DNA from: Bacteroidales bacterium
GTDB taxonomy: Bacteria; Bacteroidota; Bacteroidia; Bacteroidales; Tenuifilaceae
Reading direction: 5' to 3'
Assembly: GCA_016931855.1 (NCBI GenBank)
Contig: JAFGDZ010000032.1
Coordinates: forward strand, 1-64,000
Length of the DNA stretch: 64,000 nucleotides
The position numbers were made by a program, and so were the translations under genes. The notes below the pieces were generated by a model. That model did not search any database, was not told the origin of the DNA, and saw only the letters and a program-made list of their open reading frames with translations. Below are positions 26,514 through 35,316 of the stretch, in pieces (position 1 is the first letter of the stretch; each line of letters opens with the position of its first letter).

Positions 26514-27785
26514 CTACAAATTATTTCCAAGCACGGTTTGCAACAGTACCCATTGCAGAGCAAAATCTAGCTTACGAATCTCAAGGCTAAGCTTTGCTGC
26601 AGAAACCGCGTTGAAATCGGCCACATAGTCCGATGAGGTTACAACCCCATTGGCCAGCATCGAGGCCTTATCCTGCTCAACATCGCTAAGCATTTGAATA
26701 ATCTCTTTATCCATAGCCATTTGCTTCTCTAGCATATCCATTTGAGCCCGAATACCCTCTGCCCTACCTGTAATAGCGTTACTAAAGGTTTCCATCCGTT
26801 TGCTAATAATGCTACGCTGAATGGCCAGCTGCTGCTTCTCGTTTCTTGCCTGATTCCAATCCCAAACGCGCCACGACAGGCGTACGCCAACCAGAGCATA
26901 GGTATCCCACTCGTTGGAGAGCATATTTAAACCAGGTTTGCCGTAGCCGATGTTTGCAAAAGCAGCAACTTGAGGCATACGCGACGATGCAACAATATCA
27001 CTTAAACTATGCGTTTTGGATGCTTGAATTTCGAAACTTTGAAACTCAGGTCTGGCTATGGGCACTAGACTGCTGGATTGCGCCCCAACCAATGGAACCC
27101 TTAGCGTATCGGCAACAATTGTAGAATCGCCCATCACAGCTATGAGCGATGCCCAAATTGACTCCCGTTGCGCAGGAAACTGCAGGAGCCGTTGCTCCAG
27201 CTTTAGCCGCTCCGCCTTTATAGATTGAACGGTTGATGCCAGCACAACACCTTTTTTTTGAGCAACAGAAAGCTCTGCAATGCGCTTATCTAAGCTAGCA
27301 ACCATTAGCATTACCTGTTGCTCTGCAACTTGAGCTTGAAGCAATCCAAAGTACAAGTTGGCAACCTGCTCACGCTTTCCGTAAAGTTCTACCTGTAGAG
27401 AGTTTTGCTCCAGTGCATTTTCAGTTGAAAGCAGCGCTCTTCTCCGCTTTATTACACCACCGTCGTAAATGAGCTGGTTGGCTTCAAGAGCAATCTTATA
27501 CTGATCCTTATCCATTTCAGGAGCAGAAAATCCAGGAATTGGGATGCTTACAGCTGTTACATCGGTTTGATAGGTTGCCTGTCCTACCAGATTTACCGAG
27601 GGAAGGAATCCTGTTGCTGCATTCTTTTGCCTGAGAGCATAAACAGAGTCAATACTCTGCCTAGTTTGTCCTACAGGTGTATTATCCAACATTTGAAATA
27701 GTTGAGATAATGTAAGCTCCTTTTTTTGCTGCCCCATTATGCTTAAAGGAAATGCGGCTAAGCAAATAATTAGTAATCGCTTCAT
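26514..27785 (-). CDS. TolC-family outer membrane efflux protein
   Basis: 423 aa with a signal peptide (cleavage near MGQQKK) and two long helical repeats typical of outer-membrane efflux proteins, with beta segments in each half. It lies between the TetR regulator and the HlyD adaptor, so this exporter carries a dedicated outer-membrane channel, unlike the E. coli ybh locus. Confidence 0.9.
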   Translation of the reverse strand: MKRLLIICLAAFPLSIMGQQKKELTLSQLFQMLDNTPVGQTRQSIDSVYALRQKNAATGFLPSVNLVGQATYQTDVTAVSIPIPGFSAPEMDKDQYKIALEANQLIYDGGVIKRRRALLSTENALEQNSLQVELYGKREQVANLYFGLLQAQVAEQQVMLMVASLDKRIAELSVAQKKGVVLASTVQSIKAERLKLEQRLLQFPAQRESIWASLIAVMGDSTIVADTLRVPLVGAQSSSLVPIARPEFQSFEIQASKTHSLSDIVASSRMPQVAAFANIGYGKPGLNMLSNEWDTYALVGVRLSWRVWDWNQARNEKQQLAIQRSIISKRMETFSNAITGRAEGIRAQMDMLEKQMAMDKEIIQMLSDVEQDKASMLANGVVTSSDYVADFNAVSAAKLSLEIRKLDFALQWVLLQTVLGNNL

Positions 27786-27796
27786 GCTAAAACTCT

Positions 27797-28405
27797 TTAC
27801 GATTGAATCATACTCATTGCAATTTCAACAACCCTTGCTTTTCGCTCCTCAAGGAACGCTTCAAAAGCCTTATCATCATTATCGAAAAGCAATGTTTTAA
27901 GTACAGGTTTGCCTACAAAGGGGAATACACACAAGCTAATTACCGTTACTATTACCTCGCGCGTTTTTTCTTTTGATAAGCCTAACCTTTGGGGCAACAC
28001 CTCCTGAACCTGTTTTATTTTGGCGCCATCGAAGCCAATAGTCTCAAAAACCTGAGCTATTTTGTCCGGATTCTGGTTAATCTCGTTAATTACAAAGGCG
28101 GGTAAAAATGGATTATGCTGAATTGCAGTGATGTAACCATCAACAAACTTTGTTAGACTTTCGCGGAACGTAAGCTGCGGATTAATCATAAGGTCGGGTA
28201 GCGACGGGAAAATCTTAGCAAACGTCTCCCTAAGAATCACATCAAACAGCTTCTCCTTACTTCTGAAGTAGTAATGGAGCAAGGCTTTATTTATGCCAGC
28301 CTCATCGGCTATTTCCTGCATTCTTGCTCCACTTAACCCCTTGCGAATAAACACACGGCGTGCAGCATCCAAAATCTGCGTCTCTGTATCCTGAGCCTTT
28401 ACCAT
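27797..28405 (-). CDS. TetR-family regulator of the export operon (YbiH/CecR-like)
   Basis: 202 aa. The N-terminal HTH is clear (ILDAARRVFIRKGLSGARM, then EIADEAGINKALLHYYFRSK), followed by a helical ligand-binding domain with a CecR-like C-terminal part. It is the first gene of the array, 11 bases ahead of the TolC gene. Two palindromes with arms TTAACCA/TGGTTAA flank its promoter, indicating autorepression and control of the whole exporter operon. The ligand is unknown. Confidence 0.92.
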   Translation of the reverse strand: MVKAQDTETQILDAARRVFIRKGLSGARMQEIADEAGINKALLHYYFRSKEKLFDVILRETFAKIFPSLPDLMINPQLTFRESLTKFVDGYITAIQHNPFLPAFVINEINQNPDKIAQVFETIGFDGAKIKQVQEVLPQRLGLSKEKTREVIVTVISLCVFPFVGKPVLKTLLFDNDDKAFEAFLEERKARVVEIAMSMIQS

Positions 28406-28432
28406 AACATTACATTTTAGTTAACTACGTAG

Positions 28433-28450
28433 ATTAACCATGTGGTTAAT
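28433..28450. promoter_or_regulatory. TetR operator 1, over the transcription start
   Basis: ATTAACCA-TG-TGGTTAAT, an 8+2+8 palindrome. It lies just downstream of the -7 box at the expected start point of the tetR transcript, a position suited to repression. The arms are the same as in operator 2. Confidence 0.75.
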
Positions 28451-28454
28451 AATG

Positions 28455-28486
28455 CAAATATAGAGCAGGAAAAAGTACGATGCAAA
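28455..28486 (-). promoter_or_regulatory. Promoter of the TetR/exporter operon
   Basis: Minus strand: -33 box TTTG (28483-28486), 20-base spacer, -7 box TATATTTG (28455-28462), an exact fit to the Bacteroidota consensus. The start should fall near 28448, inside operator 1; operator 2 lies just upstream of the -33 box. Confidence 0.75.
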
Positions 28487-28502
28487 TTTTTAACTAATTA
28501 TT

Positions 28503-28518
28503 TTAACCATATGGTTAA
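28503..28518. promoter_or_regulatory. TetR operator 2, upstream of the promoter
   Basis: TTAACCATATGGTTAA, a perfect 16-bp palindrome with the same half-site as operator 1. Centre-to-centre distance is about 69 bp, with the promoter in between. Confidence 0.75.
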
Positions 28519-28703
28519 TTTACTGGTAAAACAGATGGTACAAACAAGTACTTAATAAAAAAAGCCATAAAGCTATTTTTATTACAAAAAAATATCAAGC
28601 ACTTAATTCCAGCGCAGGGAAGGTTTAATGATATGGCAAACAGCTAGAGCAGCATAGTTCTACATGGAATAGTCCAATTGCTCAGAATAATGGCGATATC
28701 ATC

Positions 28704-29231
28704 CTATTTATAGTCTTTTGAGGCTAAAAAACTACTTTCAGTCTTAATCCTATCCGATTTTTTAATGCTGATTAAGCTGTAAATAAGCCCACCAACAAAC
28801 AAAACTTTCCAGAAAATACCACGAACAAAAGTAGCTGGCGATAGCCATAAATCGAGTAAATAGAATACAATTAATAAAATAAACGGAATTAGGATGGAAA
28901 TAAACGGTTTCCTTTTGGCCATAAACCCAAAGATTAAAAAGACTAACCCTATTATCATGCTAAAAGCAATCATTATACCACCAAATTGAGTATTGGCAAA
29001 CCTAAAGAATGGGAATACAATATTAAAACCGGCAATTACAAAAAGAATAGTTCTTGCATTCCTTATACTATCCTTTGTATCGGATATCGTCCCCTTTTTA
29101 AGAATTTGATGCGCAACAAAATGCGATTTTTCCTGCTCGGCACCAGCAAAGGGATAGCCACAATTATGGCATACATTAGGTTGTTGCTGGTACTCGGCTT
29201 TACATGTTGGGCAAATGGTAGTATCTGACAT
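28704..29231 (-). CDS. Zinc-ribbon membrane protein
   Basis: 175 aa. An N-terminal zinc ribbon (CPTCKAEYQQQPNVCHNCGY, four cysteines in residues 7-26) is followed by a linker and three to four membrane helices (about 65-155) and a short basic tail. No catalytic feature is visible; such ribbon-plus-membrane proteins are common and uncharacterised. It is 46 bases downstream of the desulfidase-like gene and may share its transcript. Confidence 0.75.
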   Translation of the reverse strand: MSDTTICPTCKAEYQQQPNVCHNCGYPFAGAEQEKSHFVAHQILKKGTISDTKDSIRNARTILFVIAGFNIVFPFFRFANTQFGGIMIAFSMIIGLVFLIFGFMAKRKPFISILIPFILLIVFYLLDLWLSPATFVRGIFWKVLFVGGLIYSLISIKKSDRIKTESSFLASKDYK

Positions 29232-29277
29232 ACAGCTTAAATAAAATTTTAATTCAACTTATAGTATTACAGGGAGA

Positions 29278-30588
29278 CTAGCCCTCTCCCTTGCTGGTCA
29301 TTATTTGAAGCAGCAAATTATCGGTTTCGCGCATACCCTCTGCTCCCACGCGGCACATATTCTGAATGGTTTTTTCCACATCGTCCTCAATAATACCATC
29401 GTTGGCAGAGATGCAGATGCCTTGCAGCGCCAGAAGAGCAGATTGTACAGCCGAGTTTACACCCGAGCTAACCTTTAGGGCACATCCAACTTTTGCGCCA
29501 TCGCATATCATTCCGGTAACGTTACCAATCATGTTCTTTATGGTGCTCTCAATTTCGGGAACACCGCCACCCATAAGGTACGATATTCCGCAACCAGCAC
29601 CAGCCGAGGCAACAACACAGCCACAAAGTGCCGATAATCGGCCCAAATAGCTTTTTATATGTATGGCAACCAAATGCGAGATAACCAGAGCGCGAGCAAG
29701 CTTCTCGGGCGAGGCATTTAGCCTCTCTGCTACAGCCACAACGGGCAGCGTAGCGGTTAACCCCTGATTACCACTTCCCGAGTTGCTCATTACTGGTAGT
29801 GTTGATCCAGCCATACGCGCATCGCTTGCCGCTGCGGTAAGCGACATGGCGTAGTTAGCCATATCATCGGAAAGCACTCCCTTTTTTACATACTCAGCAA
29901 GGGTTTTACCAACCTTTAGTCCATAGTTACCAGTAAGACCCTCTTGAGCAATTACGGTGTTCATTTGAGCCGACTTTAGAATAAACTCGATACGGCTAAA
30001 TGGAACTTCCTGCGAAAAGCTATAAATCTCGGTTATGGTTAAAGATATTTTCTCCTCTGGGTTATCAGAAGCCACTGTTTCAACAGGCTCTTCGGGTTTT
30101 TTCCAAACAATGCTTCCATTACGCTCTGCCGATACAATGTTAGAGTGCTTATCAACAATAATGGCTTTCCCTTGGTTCCCATTGGAATCGTAACAAATAG
30201 CCTCTACAAATAGCTTGTGCGATGTGCTCTTAACGCTAACCGCCACCTTACTAGCAGCAATAAGTTCATTGGCCAGTTTAACCGATTCGGCATTTACGTT
30301 TTTTAGCAATTCAAGGCTATCGGTAGAGTCCCCTTCAATTGCCCCTAGCGCAGCAGCAACTAGCAGCCCCGTTAACCCTGTACCTGGGATACCAACTCCC
30401 ATTCCATTTTTGTAGATATTTGGACTGGTGTAAACCTCCACCCTATCTGCCCTAGCACTAAGTGTTTCGCGAGCTTTGGCTACAGCCAATGCAACAGCAA
30501 TTGGCTCCGTGCATCCTAGTGCAGGAACAACTTCTGTATGCAGAAGTTTTAGGTATTTTGAGTAACAGAACTCCGTTGTACAGCCCAT
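29278..30588 (-). CDS. L-cysteine desulfidase / serine dehydratase alpha-like protein (UPF0597)
   Basis: 436 aa, homologous to CyuA/YhaM and to the alpha domain of Fe-S L-serine dehydratase. Conserved features: VPALGCTEPIAVALA near the start (cluster cysteine), SNSGSGNQG in the middle, and the Cys-rich SALCGCVVASAGAGCGISY and MICDGAKVGCALK segments that hold the [4Fe-4S] cluster. Expected reaction: cysteine to pyruvate, sulfide and ammonia, or a related deamination. Cytosolic and oxygen-sensitive, in keeping with an anaerobe. Confidence 0.85.
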   Translation of the reverse strand: MGCTTEFCYSKYLKLLHTEVVPALGCTEPIAVALAVAKARETLSARADRVEVYTSPNIYKNGMGVGIPGTGLTGLLVAAALGAIEGDSTDSLELLKNVNAESVKLANELIAASKVAVSVKSTSHKLFVEAICYDSNGNQGKAIIVDKHSNIVSAERNGSIVWKKPEEPVETVASDNPEEKISLTITEIYSFSQEVPFSRIEFILKSAQMNTVIAQEGLTGNYGLKVGKTLAEYVKKGVLSDDMANYAMSLTAAASDARMAGSTLPVMSNSGSGNQGLTATLPVVAVAERLNASPEKLARALVISHLVAIHIKSYLGRLSALCGCVVASAGAGCGISYLMGGGVPEIESTIKNMIGNVTGMICDGAKVGCALKVSSGVNSAVQSALLALQGICISANDGIIEDDVEKTIQNMCRVGAEGMRETDNLLLQIMTSKGEG

Positions 30589-30740
30589 ATATAGTTAAAA
30601 GTTAAAGGTTAAAGGACAGATTTGAGACGTTAGATATTAGACTAATTACTCTAAACAACTTGCCTCGCCCTTAGACGAGACTATACACTAAATACCAAAC
30701 ACTAAAATCAAAACCGGGCTAAAGGTATAATTTACACAGA
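30589..30740. repeat. Degenerate intergenic repeat stretch
   Basis: Short A-rich words recur (AGTTAAAAGTTAAAGGTTAAAGG near 30595 in shortened copies; TTAGATATTAGAC; ACTAAATACCAAACACTAAAATC), with a small CTCG/CGAG hairpin near 30665. Similar material occurs at 25459-25560 and 42961-43005. It resembles the degenerate intergenic simple repeats often seen in Bacteroidota. Confidence 0.5.
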
Positions 30741-30746
30741 AAAAAA

Positions 30747-30766
30747 AGGCTGCTTTAGAGCAGCCT
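30747..30766 (-). terminator. Terminator of the DUF2807 gene
   Basis: Perfect 8-bp stem AGGCTGCT/AGCAGCCT with a 4-base loop, preceded on the plus strand by seven A (so a U tract in the minus-strand RNA). It lies 26 bases past the stop. Confidence 0.9.
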
Positions 30767-30791
30767 ATGGTTTCAAAAAGCAAAAAAGGCA

Positions 30792-31469
30792 CTACTGTAC
30801 ATTAACTGATACTCCTATGCCCGTTTTAATATCAACCTGCTCTGGGTTACCCGTGTAGGTTAGGTTTGCCCCCGATTTAACATTGGCCTTAATTAGCTTT
30901 GATGCCCCAACCTTTGCCGAGCCTTTGGTTGATACCTTTACAAATGCGCTTTCGGCCGATAGGTCAAGGGCAGCAAGCACGCCGCTTAAGCTAATACTAG
31001 CATCAATGGTTTTGGTTGTTCCCTTTAGCCTTACGGTTGCCCCTTTACTGGCAGAAACATCAATGGTATTTAGCTTAACCGTTCCATCAAACTCACCTCC
31101 TGAGGTTAAATCAAAGGTTATTTTATCGCCAACAAGGGTATCCTGTGCGCTAACTCTAGCCTGTGTATAAACGGAGATATTCCTAATGGTATCGTAAGTA
31201 ACAAACACTTCAACCATCTCATCGTTAAACAGGGCTCGTTTAATGTTCACCTCAAGGGTTTTACCATCAACATATGTTGTTACCTCGCTATGGGTTACTC
31301 CAGTGGTTACAACTTTAGCTTTTAGCTCAGCACCCTTAACTAGGTAAACCTTAACGCCGTTGCGCGCAACAATTTTATCGTAAGGAATAAGGTCTCGCTC
31401 TACAGCTTGCTGGGAATAAGCAGCAAACCCTAAAAGTGCTACAACAATAACTGCGAATAATCTCTTCAT
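30792..31469 (-). CDS. DUF2807 secreted beta-helix protein
   Basis: 225 aa with a signal peptide (cleavage near AYSQQ). The remainder is repetitive beta structure (TLEVNIKRA..., KINDASKGATVRLKGTT-like strands) of the GIN/DUF2807 type, a right-handed beta-helix fold usually found in putative outer-surface autotransporter adhesins of Bacteroidota. A TACTTTTG -7-like box lies on the minus strand at 31494-31501. Monocistronic, with its own terminator. Function unknown. Confidence 0.82.
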   Translation of the reverse strand: MKRLFAVIVVALLGFAAYSQQAVERDLIPYDKIVARNGVKVYLVKGAELKAKVVTTGVTHSEVTTYVDGKTLEVNIKRALFNDEMVEVFVTYDTIRNISVYTQARVSAQDTLVGDKITFDLTSGGEFDGTVKLNTIDVSASKGATVRLKGTTKTIDASISLSGVLAALDLSAESAFVKVSTKGSAKVGASKLIKANVKSGANLTYTGNPEQVDIKTGIGVSVNVQ

Positions 31470-31586
31470 GGTGGTATTTTTTTAGGAAACGTTCAAAAGT
31501 AAAAAAACTTACTCAACATACTTGCAACAATGAACTTTTCGGGTGTTTTCATGTTGAAATAGTGTTAACAAACTGAAATAGTGAGG

Positions 31587-32060
31587 ATGCGAGCACTAAT
31601 ACTTTTACAGGCACTAATATGGATTGCAATGGGTAGCTCACTAGCACAACAAGCAAACAAAATAGATGCCACAAAGGAAACTACAATGAAAACAAAACTT
31701 ACACCTATACAATACCACGTTACTCAGGAAAAAGGAACCGAGTCTCCCTTTTCTGGTGAGTACTGGGACTTTTTTGGAAAAGGAACCTACCATTGCGTTT
31801 GCTGTGATGCACCGCTCTTTGAATCGGATACAAAATTCCATTCAAGCTGTGGCTGGCCCAGCTTTTTTGGATCAAAATTCACTGGGAATATTGATTTTAA
31901 AGAGGATTACAGCCATAACATGGTGCGTACCGAGGTTACCTGTAAGCAATGTGGTGCACATTTAGGCCATATATTTAACGATGGGCCAAAACCAACTGGC
32001 AAACGGTATTGCATTAACTCTGTATCACTAAAATTTATCTCAAAAGAGAGAACTAAATGA
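31587..32060 (+). CDS. msrB: Peptide-methionine (R)-S-oxide reductase MsrB, exported
   Basis: 157 aa from the ATG at 31587 (an in-frame GTG lies two codons upstream). The N-terminal ~20 residues form a signal peptide (cleavage near SLAQQ), placing repair of oxidised methionine in the periplasm. The MsrB domain shows zinc cysteines CVCC and [13 protein letters not shown], and the catalytic cysteine in RYCINS near the C-terminus. Its stop overlaps the start of the LON-domain gene (ATGA), so the two are coupled. Confidence 0.95.
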   Translation: MRALILLQALIWIAMGSSLAQQANKIDATKETTMKTKLTPIQYHVTQEKGTESPFSGEYWDFFGKGTYHCVCCDAPLFESDTKFHSSCGWPSFFGSKFTGNIDFKEDYSHNMVRTEVTCKQCGAHLGHIFNDGPKPTGKRYCINSVSLKFISKERTK

Positions 32061-32659
32061 ACTCAAACACCATTAAAATAGGACTGTTCCCATTAAGCAC
32101 ATTTCTTTTGCCAGGCGAAGAGATACCCCTTAGAATATTCGAACCGCGCTATAAGCAGCTAATTGAGGAATGCATTGCACACGAGCTCCCATTTGGAATC
32201 CCCTTTATTAAGGAAGGGGATATTCAGCTATACGGAACTATTGCCGAAGTGGTTAAGGTATCGGGAAAAAACCCTAATGGCGATATGGTAATCCTTATAA
32301 AAGGAACAGGGAACTTTGAGCTGCTAGACTTTATGCCTGTGCTCCCCAACAAGTCATACGGTGGTGGATATATCAAGAAGTTGCCTAACACCTACACTTC
32401 AAACAATCCAAGTTTAGCCGTTTTGGTAAAGAAGCTGCAGCTTAACATCTCGCCAAGGCTTGGCACGCTAATTACTGCTGAGGCAATTAATCTATTTGAT
32501 GTAGCCAAAGCGTTAATGCTTGGAAGTACCGATAAGTACCGTTTTTTTACGCTATTTAACGGCGCATTAATGGAGCAGTTCCTGCTTAAGCAGCTCCAGT
32601 TTGTTGAAAAGATACGGGAACAGGAAAGTGCGCTGCAAAACAATTTTCAGCTAAACTAG
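32057..32659 (+). CDS. LON substrate-binding-domain protein
   Basis: 200 aa matching only the N-terminal (PUA-like) domain of the Lon protease: [25 protein letters not shown] opening, and ELPFGIPFI. There is no AAA+ or protease domain, so it is not a protease itself. Such stand-alone proteins (COG2802) have no settled function. Translationally coupled to msrB, which suggests a link to damaged proteins. It ends at a bidirectional terminator shared with the serine hydrolase gene. Confidence 0.85.
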   Translation: MNSNTIKIGLFPLSTFLLPGEEIPLRIFEPRYKQLIEECIAHELPFGIPFIKEGDIQLYGTIAEVVKVSGKNPNGDMVILIKGTGNFELLDFMPVLPNKSYGGGYIKKLPNTYTSNNPSLAVLVKKLQLNISPRLGTLITAEAINLFDVAKALMLGSTDKYRFFTLFNGALMEQFLLKQLQFVEKIREQESALQNNFQLN

Positions 32660-32685
32660 CTATCGCCCCAAATTGCCATAAAAGA

Positions 32686-32712
32686 AAAGCCGCTACTTAA
32701 AGTAACGGCTTT
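32686..32712. terminator. Bidirectional terminator
   Basis: AAAGCCG/CGGCTTT outer stem (32686-32692, 32706-32712) with inner TACT/AGTA and a TAA loop. It serves the plus-strand LON-domain gene; it also overlaps the last codons of the convergent serine hydrolase gene. Confidence 0.75.
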
Positions 32713-34088
32713 ATTTTATCGGTTCTAACGGGAATCTTTCCAACCAAAATAGGATTTATTCGCGTTAGCATGGGCTCATGATATGTGCGCCTAGCAATAG
32801 GCTTAAATAAATCGGTATTGGGCCAAGTATCAATTTTAGAGATACTTCTTGATATTACCCGCTCAACCTCATACGGAAGTCGCGGACCAACCCACGAGCT
32901 GGTGTTCGTTAGGAACACGTACGAAAAGCCATCCTGCCTTACTACGGCCAAAGCAGATGTACCAGGAAGCGAACCTGTTCTTAAGTAATTCCCATCGCGG
33001 GTAATCCACCGCCAGCCCAGCGGGTGAAAGCCCTTTTCCTGCCGCACGAGCTCCGCAACCGACTCGTGGCTAAGGATATCGGGATACGACTGATCCCCAT
33101 CAATGGAAAGGAGGAAACGCATTAAGCTCACTGGAGAGATAACCCATCCGCCAGCAGCGCCAAGCGTTCTAATATCGTTACCTCCCCTACTTTTGGGTAA
33201 AAGGGTATCGGCACCATTATAGCTTTTAATAGGAGCCGCATCGTGAACCTCATAGTACTTTACCTCATGTGCATAGCGCATCTCATCGAGGTTAAAGGCC
33301 AAAAAAGCATCGGTTATGCCTATTGGCGTAAAAATGGCATCCTTAACGTAATCTTCGTACTTTGTACCAGTAATTCGCTCCACCACAAGTTGTAGAATAC
33401 CATAACCAATATTGCAGTACGAGCTGTGGTTTGAGGGTTCAAAATGAAGTCGCTTAGATAGGGCAAACCCAATAATATCCTCCAGCGAAACGGGCATTGG
33501 CTTATTTAACGCACGGGCAATCTCCTCGCCCATAAACATGTGGTCGCCGTATCGGGTTGTCCATCCTGCGGAATGGTTCAACAGGTTTTTAACGGTAATC
33601 TTCTCTACGCGCGGATCTACGTAGCCAAGAAAAGCGGGTTGGTTGAGAATGGCATTTGCGCCAAAAACAGTATCGGATAGCGATAAACGCCCATCCTCTA
33701 CAAGCTTCATAATTGCCGACGCTGTGATAAGCTTTGAAACGCTGGCCACCCTAAAGAGGTTGTAGGGCTGTACCTCCTGATTATGCTCAATATCGGCATA
33801 CCCAAACCCTTTGGCATACACCAACTTGCCCTCTTTTGCAATGGCAATTGCGGCTCCCTTAATATCCCACTTTCCAATAAACCTATTTATTGATTTATTT
33901 AAATCGCTAAAGATATTGGCCTCACTAAGGTTATTGGTTATTGACAGATTGTCGTTTACAACAGCTTCATGCTCAGAGTTAGCCGTGGCGCCTTCCCTCT
34001 CGCTTACAATACACTCAACAGTAAGCAGTATAAGAATGCTTGCCAGTGTAAATAGTGCTTTTACTATGCGGTATAACTTCAACTTCAC
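32697..34088 (-). CDS. Serine hydrolase of the class C beta-lactamase/DD-peptidase fold, GTG start
   Basis: 463 aa. No ATG exists near the N-terminus; GTG at 34088 precedes a hydrophobic signal/anchor (residues 10-25), so the enzyme is envelope-located. Active-site motifs: SVSK (S116-K119), YCN (the YxN motif, in HSSYCNIGYG) and a C-terminal RTGSLPGTSA in place of KTG. Likely a peptidase, esterase or D-amino-acid hydrolase rather than a true beta-lactamase. The last codons lie within a bidirectional hairpin. Confidence 0.85.
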   Translation of the reverse strand: MKLKLYRIVKALFTLASILILLTVECIVSEREGATANSEHEAVVNDNLSITNNLSEANIFSDLNKSINRFIGKWDIKGAAIAIAKEGKLVYAKGFGYADIEHNQEVQPYNLFRVASVSKLITASAIMKLVEDGRLSLSDTVFGANAILNQPAFLGYVDPRVEKITVKNLLNHSAGWTTRYGDHMFMGEEIARALNKPMPVSLEDIIGFALSKRLHFEPSNHSSYCNIGYGILQLVVERITGTKYEDYVKDAIFTPIGITDAFLAFNLDEMRYAHEVKYYEVHDAAPIKSYNGADTLLPKSRGGNDIRTLGAAGGWVISPVSLMRFLLSIDGDQSYPDILSHESVAELVRQEKGFHPLGWRWITRDGNYLRTGSLPGTSALAVVRQDGFSYVFLTNTSSWVGPRLPYEVERVISRSISKIDTWPNTDLFKPIARRTYHEPMLTRINPILVGKIPVRTDKIKPLL

Positions 34089-34136
34089 TTTGTACTTCTC
34101 TAAAAATCAGCTTAAAAATAGTAAATATTTGCCAGT

Positions 34137-35183
34137 TTATTGCAAAACGAGCTTTCGTAATGTGGCTGCAAAGCGCTCAATATCCTCCTCGGTGGTATCC
34201 CAGGATGCCATCCAGCGCACCTCTGAGCGCGACTCGTCCCACTCGTAAAAGAAGTACTCCTTTTGCAAAGCAGGGATTAGCTCTGCAGGCATTATGGCAA
34301 AAATGCCGTTAACATCAACCGACTGGGTAATGGTTATTCCTGGTATATCGGCAACCTTTTGGGCTAGCAGCTTAGCCATACGGTTAGCATGACCTGCCGT
34401 TTGCGCCCAAAGATTATTTGACAAGTAGGCAATGAACTGCGCCGAGATATAGCGCATTTTGGATGCCAGTTGCAACCCCTGCTTGCGGGTGTACATAAAA
34501 TCGGTAGCCAGCTCCTTGTTAAAGAACACAATAGCCTCGCCGTACATCATCCCATTTTTGGTACCACCAAAGGAGAGCACATCAACACCAGCATCCTTTG
34601 TAAATGCTTTAAAGGGTTGATTTAGGGCTACGGCCGCATTGGCAATTCGGGCGCCATCCATGTGGAGCAGCATTCCGTTTTGATGCGCAAAATTGGCCAG
34701 AGCCTTCACCTCATCAATGCTGTAAAGGGTTCCCAGCTCTGTTGGTTGAGATATGGATATAACCTTTGGCTGCGAATGGTGCTGCACGCCAAAGCCATGA
34801 ACATGCTTTTTAATAAGGTCAACTGTTAGCTTACCATTTGGGGTAGATACGGTTAGCAGCTTTGCTCCAGTAAATCGTTCGGGAGCACCACACTCATCAA
34901 CATTTATATGGGCCGTATCGGCACAAATAATAGCGTTGTACGAGTTGGTAATAGCTTTAAGCCCCAATACATTGGCCGCAGAACCAATGAAAACGAAGAA
35001 CACCTCTATATCGGCTCCAAAAATCGACTTAAAAACATCTTCGGCCTTTTGGGTTACGGCATCATCGCCATAGGCTAGTGCGTGCTGGTTATTTACCTGA
35101 GCTAGTGCGTTTAGAATTGTGGGATGAACCCCAGAATTGTTATCGCTTGCGAAGCCTCTGTTAAAGTTGAATTCAAACTCCAT
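34137..35183 (-). CDS. ltaE: Low-specificity L-threonine aldolase
   Basis: 348 aa PLP enzyme splitting threonine/allo-threonine into glycine and acetaldehyde. Features: FASDNNSGVHP opening, HINVDECGAPE, the DGARIANAAVAL segment, and the PLP-lysine in SFGGTKNGMMYGE. It stands between tandem terminators upstream and the serine hydrolase gene 48 bases downstream. A TAAGTTTG box (minus strand, 35209-35216) may be its -7 element. Confidence 0.93.
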   Translation of the reverse strand: MEFEFNFNRGFASDNNSGVHPTILNALAQVNNQHALAYGDDAVTQKAEDVFKSIFGADIEVFFVFIGSAANVLGLKAITNSYNAIICADTAHINVDECGAPERFTGAKLLTVSTPNGKLTVDLIKKHVHGFGVQHHSQPKVISISQPTELGTLYSIDEVKALANFAHQNGMLLHMDGARIANAAVALNQPFKAFTKDAGVDVLSFGGTKNGMMYGEAIVFFNKELATDFMYTRKQGLQLASKMRYISAQFIAYLSNNLWAQTAGHANRMAKLLAQKVADIPGITITQSVDVNGIFAIMPAELIPALQKEYFFYEWDESRSEVRWMASWDTTEEDIERFAATLRKLVLQ

Positions 35184-35228
35184 GTGGTTGTTGCATTTTT
35201 TCAGATTACAAACTTAATTTTTTTATGC

Positions 35229-35249
35229 AAAAAAGCTAATGCGATTAGC
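35229..35249 (-). terminator. Second (distal) terminator after the DUF5916 gene
   Basis: GCTAAT-GCG-ATTAGC (35235-35249) followed on the minus strand by six T. A canonical but small hairpin, in tandem with the one at 35275-35292. Confidence 0.7.
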
Positions 35250-35267
35250 ATATTCTTAAGTGGACAC

Positions 35268-35292
35268 AAAAAAAGCATGAGTCTAATCATGC
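35268..35292 (-). terminator. First terminator after the DUF5916 gene
   Basis: GCATGA/TCATGC stem (35275-35280, 35287-35292) with a 6-base loop, followed on the minus strand by seven T. It lies 25 bases past the stop. Confidence 0.8.
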
Positions 35293-35316
35293 CCTTTTGC
35301 TAATTCTAAAACACTA

